From Candidatus Parabacteroides intestinavium (GTDB lineage: Bacteria; Bacteroidota; Bacteroidia; Bacteroidales; Tannerellaceae), in assembly GCA_019118725.1 (NCBI GenBank), contig DWYO01000141.1, positions 1 through 8,034 on the forward strand: 8,034 nucleotides of DNA. Reading direction: 5' to 3'. Made by a program: the position numbers and the translations under genes. The notes beneath the pieces were generated by a model. The model ran no database searches. It had not been told where the DNA came from and saw only the letters and a list, made by a program, of their open reading frames with translations. The number at the start of each line of letters is the position of its first letter. The stretch's first letter is position 1. Below, piece by piece: positions 1 to 7,267 of the stretch.

Positions 1-2077
1 CATCCGTAATCTGACTGGACCAATGCACATTGCCATTCCGCGACAATACAATATCCTCCAAATATTCTGGTAATTTCTTGACATGTGTGCCCACGCTATC
101 GTAATTAAAGAGCATATAACCAGACGTTCCATACCTTAAAAACCAATCCCCCCCAGTATCAACGTCTTCACGAATCTCAGTCTGTAACGGATACGCAAAA
201 ATTTCTGTTTTTCCATGTCTTTCCGGTACATTCTGATAATGAATAGTCGCGGCATAATTGCCCTCTGGGAGCTTATAATAGATAAACTTATCATCTTCTT
301 TCAAGCTTTTCCGGCTTTTGGTTTCCCATTCTATAGAGCGGATAATCTTCCCTGCTTTGGGAAAACCAACTACAGCCATTACTCCTTGGGGTATAGAAAT
401 AGTACTTTTCCCTGTCAAACTGTTAAATGAAGCCGAAATGCAGCCATGTGGAGTAGGCACACTTCCTTCAACCCAAGTCAACTCATCCGACAACAAAGGT
501 TTTATGACACATTCTGAAAAACCCGGAGCTGAAGGTTTAATACCCAATACCTCTTCGCTAATCCATTTGGTTACACCGGCACTCCAAGGATGAGTCAGAC
601 TGGTATACCCACATTGGTTATTCACAGGTGCATCATTTTGTCCGGATATTTGATTCCAGGAGGGACGGAATACTTCAAAAAAGGTTGTTCCTCCATAGGC
701 CAATTGACCGCCCCAACAGTCTTTTACTGTATTCAAGGCTTCCGGATACTTGTCCATATATGCTAAAGCCGAAATAATAAAATACTGGTTGAAGGGCGAA
801 TAAGAAAGGCGTTGCATCCTATCCGAAAAAGCCACATCCCAAATTTGTCGCAATTCTTTTTTGTTAGCAAACCAAGCATTAACCGCATCAGCCGCAGAAT
901 GAAGTCCCAACCGAGTTATCCACTGAGGATCCTTACGCAAATCCGCAATCTTCTCCCCTGCGTATCCTTTGTATTTCGCAGACAATTCCTTTTGACCAAT
1001 TTGCGACATCATATCCCCAAATTTGTTCCATGTTTGAATAGACAACATTTGGTACATATATTGTGCTTCAGGAGTAATACCTTCAAATCCTGCTCCTAAA
1101 CGTTCGTCCCAACCAGCAAAGCTGATAGGAGGATTTTTATCATAATGATCATAAGCCACTTCCAACTTCTGGCAAGCATTATCCAACAAGCTCCGTACAA
1201 AATCCACATCTCCCGTATAATTAAAATAATCAATCAGACTCAGTACCCAATACAGAGAATAGCTGGCTATGCCGTTATATTGCGTTGAAGTATAAATCAA
1301 ATTAGCCTTGACAAAATCAAAATTCCCGAATGCAACCAAGGATGCAGCTTGAGAGGTATGGGCATCGCCTGTCCATGAATGGCGGTCACTTCTTTCCATG
1401 AGAATGGCTCCAAAGTAATCTTTCAGCAAATTCAGTTTTACCGTATAGGCTCCCGTATACCAAATTCGCGTCAGGAGCGTATCACTGCAAGAGAAACTTC
1501 CTTCATAATTGGTCGGCTTAACTTGGCAAACCAGCCTGACATTATGGATATCGGCCGGTTGGTTAAGCTTTTTAACATGAATCCAACCGAAACGGACTCC
1601 TTCATACAATTCTTTATTCAATTCTAATCGATAAGAATTTCCGTATCGAACTGGCTTTGCGGTCTTTACCGGATGCTGGGAGCCTAAATTAAAAAATGCG
1701 GGGTCATTATATTCACTGATACTCATTTCGATATCAGCCACCAAATTCTCAGAATCAAATTCCAACCATCCGGCATTCACTTGCCCAAAATCAAATCGCA
1801 AAGAGCAATCTCCTGTAACATGTATAGAAGACAAATCTTTATTAGCATAAAAGTTTCCGGCTTCCTCCGAAAAAACCTTTTTAGGATATATTGTATAAAC
1901 TTCCAAATCATCTGTTGCTTTCGGGTTTTCCCATCTATAACCAGATAAAGGATCTGGAGAATAAGCCAATTGGGCATTACGCACAGTCGCTGTTATAGCT
2001 TTATATGGTTCTTGGATTGCCGCTTGGATAGCTCCAATCTGAAGATACAACAAGCAAATCAACATTAATTGTTTCAT
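1..2077 (-). CDS. Secreted glycoside hydrolase family 78 (alpha-L-rhamnosidase-like), 3' end outside window
   Basis: Reading from the ATG at 2077 gives 692 codons with no stop before the window edge, so the C-terminus is missing. Residues 1-19 look like a Sec signal peptide (Lys2, hydrophobic core, likely cut after IQA at 17-19) with no lipobox, so the product is probably periplasmic or exported. A beta-sandwich-like part (about 30-190) precedes an alpha-barrel region (about 200-500). That region carries DRHSWTGDA at 231-239, matching the GH78 acid motif (Asp231 at the general-acid position, Asp238). It also has TTFFE at 463-467, with Glu467 the likely base, and THPWSAG at 495-501, followed by the usual C-terminal beta domain to about 555. 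The expected activity is removal of terminal alpha-L-rhamnose from plant or bacterial glycans. The aspartate usual 12 residues before the WTGD Asp is Leu226, so subfamily and substrate are uncertain. A further domain (about 620-692) follows, with a W-x-L-R-Y-G-x-x-G-Y pattern at 645-654. Confidence 0.82.
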   Translation of the reverse strand, partial: MKQLMLICLLYLQIGAIQAAIQEPYKAITATVRNAQLAYSPDPLSGYRWENPKATDDLEVYTIYPKKVFSEEAGNFYANKDLSSIHVTGDCSLRFDFGQVNAGWLEFDSENLVADIEMSISEYNDPAFFNLGSQHPVKTAKPVRYGNSYRLELNKELYEGVRFGWIHVKKLNQPADIHNVRLVCQVKPTNYEGSFSCSDTLLTRIWYTGAYTVKLNLLKDYFGAILMERSDRHSWTGDAHTSQAASLVAFGNFDFVKANLIYTSTQYNGIASYSLYWVLSLIDYFNYTGDVDFVRSLLDNACQKLEVAYDHYDKNPPISFAGWDERLGAGFEGITPEAQYMYQMLSIQTWNKFGDMMSQIGQKELSAKYKGYAGEKIADLRKDPQWITRLGLHSAADAVNAWFANKKELRQIWDVAFSDRMQRLSYSPFNQYFIISALAYMDKYPEALNTVKDCWGGQLAYGGTTFFEVFRPSWNQISGQNDAPVNNQCGYTSLTHPWSAGVTKWISEEVLGIKPSAPGFSECVIKPLLSDELTWVEGSVPTPHGCISASFNSLTGKSTISIPQGVMAVVGFPKAGKIIRSIEWETKSRKSLKEDDKFIYYKLPEGNYAATIHYQNVPERHGKTEIFAYPLQTEIREDVDTGGDWFLRYGTSGYMLFNYDSVGTHVKKLPEYLEDIVLSRNGNVHWSSQITD

Positions 2078-2284
2078 AATATTAGGATTTGAATTTAAAT
2101 TATATGCAAAATAACAACCCGACAAATAAAAATATTTACTTTTTTTGGCTTTAAATATTAACAAAATGGTTTCTTTTTAATAGCAAGTAACAGGTTGGGA
2201 TAAGACGCAAGAAAAATTCTTACTTTACGACAATCGGCCTCTACATGAATAATCCAACAAACAACATTCAAGTCCTTTCAATCC
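2078..2284 (-). promoter_or_regulatory. A/T-rich intergenic leader, probable promoter region of the GH78 gene
   Basis: These 207 bases separate the ligase stop from the GH78 start, the largest gap in the window. The part nearest the GH78 gene is very A/T-rich, with T/A runs on the minus strand at about 2115-2160 and TTATTTTGCATATA near 2101-2114. That stretch loosely resembles a Bacteroides -7 element (TAnnTTTG), but I find no -33 TTTG at the right distance. The leader before the ATG is A/T-rich with no Shine-Dalgarno, as is usual in Bacteroidetes. No strong G/C hairpin with a T-run follows the ligase gene. A promoter here is inferred from the gap size and the change of function. The transcription start cannot be placed. 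Confidence 0.35.
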
Positions 2285-3874
2285 TTACCTTATCATAGAC
2301 AAATAAAGCAAGGCTTTCCGGCTCATGCTTCCACGCCGGATCATCCGGACATACTGATCAGCACTCCGTTCTAAAAAAGGAGATTGGCGGTTCAGTAATT
2401 CGCCAACATCGTCCAACGCATAATCATCCAACCGGATTCTTTTGAGGTGATACTTTTCCAAACAGTTTTTCACAATCGAACGTTCATCATGGTTCAGGAA
2501 ACGAACCAAGAGGCGATGGCTCAGAGGCGGTACGGAATACGGTTTTCGTAAACCAACCTGAAACGAAGCGAAATAATACCGGAACAGGAATCGATTATAA
2601 AGGGCGGATCCTTTCCGCCACTCGCAAGGGACAGACTCCCAAAATCGGGCGTATTCATCATCCCAAAGAGGAACAGCCCATTTCCACCCCATGAACTCGT
2701 ATGCCCGAACGGAATTAATTATAAAATTACTTTGTCGTGCATCTTTCCCCCAATCATAAAAAGCTTGTAAACAATCCTCCTCACTCGTTAGCCCCTTAGG
2801 CAGACTATTTCGCAAAAGTTCCAAAGCCTGTGTTCTGTAATTCGGTTTTAATACATTCAGTTCATAATATTTCTCATACAGCAATAAAGGTAAATTAGAG
2901 AAATCAAGCGGTTCCATAGGCAAATGACTTCCGCCCAATACATCTCCTGTATGTCCCGGTACGATAATCGATTCCTCCGGAATAACTCCCAAGCTCTGTA
3001 ATTCCTGAATTGCCAAGAAATCCTGCAAATGAGCTATCGCATTCAAGTTTCCAGCAAAACGCAAATAAGTTTCAACTAAACCATTCCAGATTACCTGTTT
3101 CCATTTCTCAGTCGTATATTCCACATAATGCCAAGGAAAACCTAACTGGCGAGCGATTTGTCTGGATATATCTGTTTCGGGATTTCCTTTTATCCCATAT
3201 GTATAACACATCACATTCTGGAGGCCGAATTTCTTACACAAGCAAGCAAGCAAGCGCGAATCATAGCCTCCGCTCAAAGGTAATACAATCGTCCGGTTTC
3301 CAGCCATGCGGACAAAACGCTCAAAAGCATGTTCCAAGGCAACATCGGCTTGTCGGAAAATATCCTCTTCCGTCCGCTCCGAACATAAAGCACGACTCTT
3401 TCCATAAAAAATCGAACGAGATACTCCCTCTTTGATCAGGACATACGTCGAAGCCGGCACGATAAAGCTATGTTCATAAAGCGTATGCTCTCCCCACAGG
3501 TAGCCTAACGCTAAAAAAGTAGGCACAAATGCTTCATTTATCCGAATATTTTTCATCCGTTTATGCAGGACTTCACCCTGATTGCTTACGATGAAGGTGT
3601 TGCCTTCGCGGGAATAAAGCAAAGGATAACTTTTCACCTTATCAGCAATTAATAAAACCGCATCGGATGAAGTCAGTATGATACTGAAAAAGCCATTTAG
3701 TGCTTGCAAGGCTTGTCCGAAAGCGGTTTGCCCAGACCGGAATGCATCATCCAAATATTTGAGCAAAGATTTTCCTTTCAACAAGGTTTCGCCTTGAAAT
3801 GCCCATCCCCTGGCATAACCTAATTGATCATCCCTATACCAAGACTCCTGTTGCTCTATACAAACCTGTACCAT
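2285..3874 (-). CDS. Asparagine-synthetase-like ATP-dependent ligase with degenerate glutaminase domain
   Basis: The 529-residue product has the two-part layout of class B asparagine synthetases. The N-terminal half (about 1-150) resembles the Ntn glutaminase fold, with LNGFF at 59-63 and an ADKVKSYPLLY segment at 77-87 like the ARDRxGxxPLYY stretch of AsnB. It starts MVQVC rather than MCG, so the catalytic Cys2 is absent. The C-terminal half has the PP-loop SGGYDSR at 201-207, which binds ATP, and a PGHTGDVLGG loop at 306-315. It should therefore adenylate a carboxylate and form an amide, with ammonia or another amine supplied otherwise. Related proteins in polysaccharide loci are thought to amidate sugar acids, and beta-lactam synthetases are Cys-less relatives. 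The ATG at 3874 matches the family start and overlaps the flippase stop by 19 bases. An ATG at 3928 would add 18 residues and overlap by 73. True asparagine synthesis looks unlikely. The stop is TAA. Confidence 0.85.
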   Translation of the reverse strand: MVQVCIEQQESWYRDDQLGYARGWAFQGETLLKGKSLLKYLDDAFRSGQTAFGQALQALNGFFSIILTSSDAVLLIADKVKSYPLLYSREGNTFIVSNQGEVLHKRMKNIRINEAFVPTFLALGYLWGEHTLYEHSFIVPASTYVLIKEGVSRSIFYGKSRALCSERTEEDIFRQADVALEHAFERFVRMAGNRTIVLPLSGGYDSRLLACLCKKFGLQNVMCYTYGIKGNPETDISRQIARQLGFPWHYVEYTTEKWKQVIWNGLVETYLRFAGNLNAIAHLQDFLAIQELQSLGVIPEESIIVPGHTGDVLGGSHLPMEPLDFSNLPLLLYEKYYELNVLKPNYRTQALELLRNSLPKGLTSEEDCLQAFYDWGKDARQSNFIINSVRAYEFMGWKWAVPLWDDEYARFWESVPCEWRKGSALYNRFLFRYYFASFQVGLRKPYSVPPLSHRLLVRFLNHDERSIVKNCLEKYHLKRIRLDDYALDDVGELLNRQSPFLERSADQYVRMIRRGSMSRKALLYLSMIR

Positions 3875-5184
3875 ACATATATTCCCCAAATGATTACTAA
3901 TCCTGACAGATAAACGATGAAAGCCCATTGCCTCAAAGCCGGAACTTTAACTATACGAAAAATGATAAGCCCTTCTATCAGCCAAACCACTACGCCACAA
4001 AGTCCATACCCAAGAATGACATCTTGTGCGGATAGAGCCCCATACCCCCCAACAAGTATTGCCGCGACCCGTGTAGTAAATGCAGCAATATTCAGATACA
4101 TCTCCGTGCGTTGCCGGTCTTTAACATCAAAGATAAGGCTTAATGGCGAGAAGCAAAGGACAAGGATAAACCAAGGGAGCAATAAAATCGCATAATCACC
4201 GATTGTCTGCCATTCCTCTCCTAAAAGATAGGCAAACAAAGGACTCCCCATACCCAAAAGGAACGCCAATACCAATCCTGACAATAGACCATTGAAGCAT
4301 AGAATGAGCCAACAGAAATGCGCTGTTTTCCCGGAATCCCATACTGAAGCTTTTTTATAAAAGACTTGTCCGATAGAATTGCTCACCAAAGAAACCGGTA
4401 AATAAAACAATGTCGTGGTCATCGTAAAATACCCAACCTCTTGTTTAGAGAAGAACAAAGCAAATAAAATAACCGGAAGATTGGTAGACAGACTATTGAA
4501 TAACGAAGACGGCAATGCATATTTGGGAAAATTTACATATCGCCGAAGGACATAACCGATTTTTCTCGGCGATACAAGATGCCAAGGAAAGGTCAATTTT
4601 CGGACAAAAAACAACAGGCATCCTCCGATAACTCCCGTTAAAGCACCCCATATCAATCCGTTTATATAAGATAGAAAAGAAAAAGATACTCGAGCTATCG
4701 CTTGGATGATATTCCGGAAAACCGTAAAGTATGCAATCGACTTATATCCTTCGGTATAATTTTGATAATTCACTAAGATTTGAAACAGCACGGAAAAAAA
4801 GACAAATGCAGGCAACAAGTATCTTCCGGATACACCTCGAATATATTCCCATCGGCATAAATCGGTTATACTTATTAATATGGTAAGGAAAAGACATAAT
4901 AAAAACGCAATTCCAGCCGATAGGAACGAGACGGAAGCCGCTTCGCTTGGGGTACGCGCCCGGACTATTGCCAATTCATAACGCGCCGAAGCAATAATCA
5001 GCAATATGCCTGCATAGTTTACAAACAACCCTAATTCCCCGAAAGCTTCCGGCGAATAAAGCCGCGCTAAGACGAAAGACATAACAAATGGAATCAGTTG
5101 CGCGCAAACAGAACCTACTCCTAACGTCAGAATAGGACGAATTATTTCAGAATTATGAGCGACAAACCGTTTCCAAAAGGACAT
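3856..5184 (-). CDS. Wzx-like oligosaccharide flippase (MOP superfamily membrane exporter)
   Basis: This 442-residue inner-membrane protein has about 12 hydrophobic segments spread over its whole length (for example near 15-40, 52-75, 85-107, 122-140, 235-275, 290-322, 330-350, 365-382, 390-410 and 420-438). It carries the Wzx/polysaccharide-synthase signature early on: an arginine-leucine-tyrosine-SPEAFGELG run at 41-52 followed by ARYELAIV at 67-74. A second typical block, FPKYALPSSLFNSLSTNLP, lies at 219-237. Members flip undecaprenyl-linked oligosaccharides to the periplasmic face for O-antigen, capsule or exopolysaccharide assembly. The length is normal and the frame intact. The ATG sits one base after the TGA of the deacylase gene, and the TAG lies inside the ligase gene, so translation of the three is probably coupled. 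The substrate cannot be read from sequence, and no glycosyltransferase or polymerase is in the window. Confidence 0.88.
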   Translation of the reverse strand: MSFWKRFVAHNSEIIRPILTLGVGSVCAQLIPFVMSFVLARLYSPEAFGELGLFVNYAGILLIIASARYELAIVRARTPSEAASVSFLSAGIAFLLCLFLTILISITDLCRWEYIRGVSGRYLLPAFVFFSVLFQILVNYQNYTEGYKSIAYFTVFRNIIQAIARVSFSFLSYINGLIWGALTGVIGGCLLFFVRKLTFPWHLVSPRKIGYVLRRYVNFPKYALPSSLFNSLSTNLPVILFALFFSKQEVGYFTMTTTLFYLPVSLVSNSIGQVFYKKASVWDSGKTAHFCWLILCFNGLLSGLVLAFLLGMGSPLFAYLLGEEWQTIGDYAILLLPWFILVLCFSPLSLIFDVKDRQRTEMYLNIAAFTTRVAAILVGGYGALSAQDVILGYGLCGVVVWLIEGLIIFRIVKVPALRQWAFIVYLSGLVIIWGIYVWYRFV

Positions 5185-5185
5185 A

Positions 5186-6238
5186 TCAAGCTAAATTTAG
5201 TCGATCCAATAAACGTACATAGAGGTCAATCGCCTCCCGGATTTCCAATAAGTTAATGTATTCATCAGCCGAATGAGAGCGGGAAGAATCGCCTGGTCCT
5301 ATTTTAACCGAAGGGAAAGGCATAAGAGCCTGATCGCTTAATGTAGGAGAGCCGAACGGGTCGCGCCCCAATAAGATAGCACGCCGGACAAAAGGATGGT
5401 CTAAATCCGTATGAGAAGAGTTCAAGCGGAAACTCCGGGGCTTCACTTCACATTCCACGTGTTGACGAATCTCTTCATACAAACGTTCGTTGGAATAACA
5501 TTCGTTTGAGCGCACATCCACCACGAATTCACATTGGTCCGGTACGACATTGTGCTGCGTCCCGGCATGAATCACCGTAACACTCATCTTGACTTCGCCT
5601 AAAAAATCACTCTTCTCCGGGAACTGATAGGTACGAAACCATTCAATATCCTTCATCGCCTTGTATATAGCATTTATTCCCTCATTACGAGCCGCATGCC
5701 CGGCCTTCCCTTTTGCCACACAATCCAAAACCATCAAACCTTTTTCAGCAACAGCCGGACACATACCGGTAGGTTCACCCACAATAGCAAAAGTTATTGG
5801 AGGTAACAATCCCAAAACGCTTTCCAAACCATTCTTTCCGGAAACCTCTTCCTCGCAGGAAGCCAAATAGATTAAATTATAGGGCTGTTCTTTCTCGGTC
5901 AACAAACAAAAGGCCGCATAAAGAGACACAACACTGGCTCCAGCATCGTTACTCCCCAATCCATACAATCTGTCATCTTCGGTCTCCTCCGGTCTGAACG
6001 GATCGCGGGTCCAACCATGAGCTGGCTTTACCGTATCGATATGAGAGTTCAATAACAGAGTCGGCTTTTTCGGATCAACCATACCTGTCGTAAGCCAGAT
6101 ATTGTTTCCGCTTCGATACACAAAATGCCCTTCTTTCTTCCAGAATTGTTCCAAGAAATCAGCGACCTCTTTCTCTTCCCGACTAAAAGAAGGTATAGAA
6201 ATCATGCCTTTTAATAAATCTATCGCTTTATAGTACAT
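5186..6238 (-). CDS. M20 family metallo-deacylase, ArgE/DapE-like (probable N-acyl-ornithine or N-acyl-citrulline deacylase)
   Basis: The 350-residue product is a cytosolic two-zinc amidohydrolase of the M20 family. Numbered from the ATG at 6238, it shows SHIDTV (65-70: metal ligand His66, then Asp68), GSNDAGAS with bridging Asp98, CEEEVSG with the catalytic glutamates at 129-131, GEPTG with Glu155, the dimerisation-lid GKAGHAAR with His181, and SRSHSADEY with metal ligand His322. All core residues are present. ArgE-type enzymes release the acyl group in arginine synthesis. Bacteroidetes are known to use N-acylated citrulline intermediates, so an acyl-citrulline substrate is plausible, though no arg gene adjoins here. 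The frame extends to a GTG at 6313, adding 25 residues unlike the family N-terminus. The ATG at 6238, which leads into YYKAIDLLKGMISIPSFSRE, is preferred. The stop is TGA, one base before the flippase ATG. Confidence 0.87.
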   Translation of the reverse strand: MYYKAIDLLKGMISIPSFSREEKEVADFLEQFWKKEGHFVYRSGNNIWLTTGMVDPKKPTLLLNSHIDTVKPAHGWTRDPFRPEETEDDRLYGLGSNDAGASVVSLYAAFCLLTEKEQPYNLIYLASCEEEVSGKNGLESVLGLLPPITFAIVGEPTGMCPAVAEKGLMVLDCVAKGKAGHAARNEGINAIYKAMKDIEWFRTYQFPEKSDFLGEVKMSVTVIHAGTQHNVVPDQCEFVVDVRSNECYSNERLYEEIRQHVECEVKPRSFRLNSSHTDLDHPFVRRAILLGRDPFGSPTLSDQALMPFPSVKIGPGDSSRSHSADEYINLLEIREAIDLYVRLLDRLNLA

Positions 6239-6337
6239 TTGAGCTTTTAAGTTTGTAAGTTTATCTGTTAATGAGATCACAAATTGACAAGGCCTCAAGA
6301 CATAGTATCGCACCTATAACCTGACCAACTCGTTCTC
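6239..6337 (-). other. 99-base gap between ribF and the deacylase gene, possible internal promoter
   Basis: This is the only gap in the five-gene run large enough to hold a promoter. The part before the ATG at 6238 is A-rich on the coding strand (AAACTTACAAACTTAAAAGC), typical of Bacteroidetes translation starts. A TTTG occurs about 50 bases upstream of the ATG, but no TAnnTTTG element follows at the standard spacing. No convincing terminator hairpin follows the ribF TAG. An alternative reading is that part of the gap is coding through the GTG at 6313. Confidence 0.25.
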
Positions 6338-7267
6338 CTATTCCCTTAATCTTCTATCTACTTCTTGCCGGTCTTTCTCCAGCTGCCCTTTTAAGGCATC
6401 CAAACTATCAAATTTTATATCTTCGCGAATATGATATATAAATGAAACCATAATCCGATTATCATAAATATCTCCGGAAAAATCTAAGATATGCACCTCG
6501 ACCGTCTGATTATCTCCGTTATGGACAGTCGGGCGCTTACCGATGTAGAGCATTCCTTTATACCGTTTTCCGGCTATATAAACCCAAACGGCATAAACAC
6601 CAACCTTGGGTAAAACCTTATAGGGTTCGTCTACTGCGATATTGGCCGTAGGAAAACCTATTGTACGCCCCACTTTATATCCATTGACAATTGTTCCTTG
6701 CAAAACATAGGGATAGGTCAGAAGCTCATCAGCTTTCTCCACATGCCCATCCAGCAAAAGGCGACGTATTTCGGAAGAACTGACTTTCGTCTTTCCATCA
6801 TTATAAGGCGAAGCCTGTACCACCTCCATACCCAGCGTCCGTCCATAGTCTACATATTGCTCAAATCCATCCTCCCGGTTATGCCCGAAACGATGATCAT
6901 AGCCGATTAGCAACATTTTCACCTGACACTTTTCCGCCAACACCTTGGTGATAAACTCTTCAGCCGAATAACGGGAAAGCTCTTCCGTAAAATCAAGTAA
7001 AATACAATAGTCCACATCCAAGTCCAACAGATGTGCCATCTTTTCCCGAAAACTATTCAGCAATTTGGGTTGATAGTCTGCATGAAGGACTGCACGCGGA
7101 TGTTGGGCGAAAGTAATAACCGCCGAAGCCAAGTTCCTTTCTTTCGCTTTTCGTTTCAACTCCTCGACCAAAAAACGATGCCCCAAATGCACGCCATCGA
7201 AGAATCCGATTGTAGCAGCCAAGCTCTTTCCAGCCAAGCTCTCCCAATTGTCATGTATTATAATCAT
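6338..7267 (-). CDS. ribF: Bifunctional riboflavin kinase / FAD synthetase
   Basis: This cytosolic enzyme phosphorylates riboflavin to FMN and adenylylates FMN to FAD. The 309-residue product is of normal length for the prokaryotic two-domain form. The N-terminal nucleotidyltransferase domain (about 1-180) has GFFDGVHLGH at 21-30, where the paired histidines bind the phosphates, GYDHRFGHNR at 122-131, and VSSSEIRRLL at 162-171. The C-terminal flavokinase domain (about 185-309) has GFPTANI at 204-210, the PTAN motif that binds Mg-ATP, and RPTV followed by VEVHILDF at 256-263, where Glu257 is the expected catalytic base. The ATG shares four bases (ATGA) with the stop of the upstream gene, so the two are likely translated together. 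No FMN riboswitch is visible, which is expected because the start lies inside the preceding gene. The stop is TAG. Confidence 0.97.
   Translation of the reverse strand: MIIIHDNWESLAGKSLAATIGFFDGVHLGHRFLVEELKRKAKERNLASAVITFAQHPRAVLHADYQPKLLNSFREKMAHLLDLDVDYCILLDFTEELSRYSAEEFITKVLAEKCQVKMLLIGYDHRFGHNREDGFEQYVDYGRTLGMEVVQASPYNDGKTKVSSSEIRRLLLDGHVEKADELLTYPYVLQGTIVNGYKVGRTIGFPTANIAVDEPYKVLPKVGVYAVWVYIAGKRYKGMLYIGKRPTVHNGDNQTVEVHILDFSGDIYDNRIMVSFIYHIREDIKFDSLDALKGQLEKDRQEVDRRLRE

Noticed and set aside
215..1627. Several short plus-strand open frames and a minus-strand frame at 1777-1977
   Set aside because: All lie within the uninterrupted GH78 reading frame on the minus strand in other frames. 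They are low-complexity or motif-free, and the GH78 frame explains the region.
1..2077. Possible pseudogene at the left end because no complete long frame is enclosed
   Set aside because: Translating by hand from 2077 gives a continuous frame of 692 codons with conserved GH78 motifs. It merely lacks its stop because the window ends.
2209..2221. Short inverted repeat (AAGAA, 3-base loop, TTCTT) after the ligase gene as a terminator
   Set aside because: Five A/T-rich pairs with only one G/C pair would be too weak, and it lies about 60 bases past the stop without a clear T-run beyond it.
3010..3435. Plus-strand 141-codon open frame inside the ligase gene
   Set aside because: It lies wholly antisense to the PP-loop region of a clear conserved protein and shows no recognisable motif.
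5191..5200. Perfect 10-base palindrome CTAAATTTAG before the flippase start
   Set aside because: It is formed by the last codons (Leu-Asn-Leu) of the deacylase gene, is A/T-rich, and is likely chance.
6239..6313. Longer deacylase start at the GTG at 6313
   Set aside because: The extra 25 residues do not resemble M20 N-termini, GTG is less favoured, and the ATG at 6238 fits the family start and has an A-rich leader.
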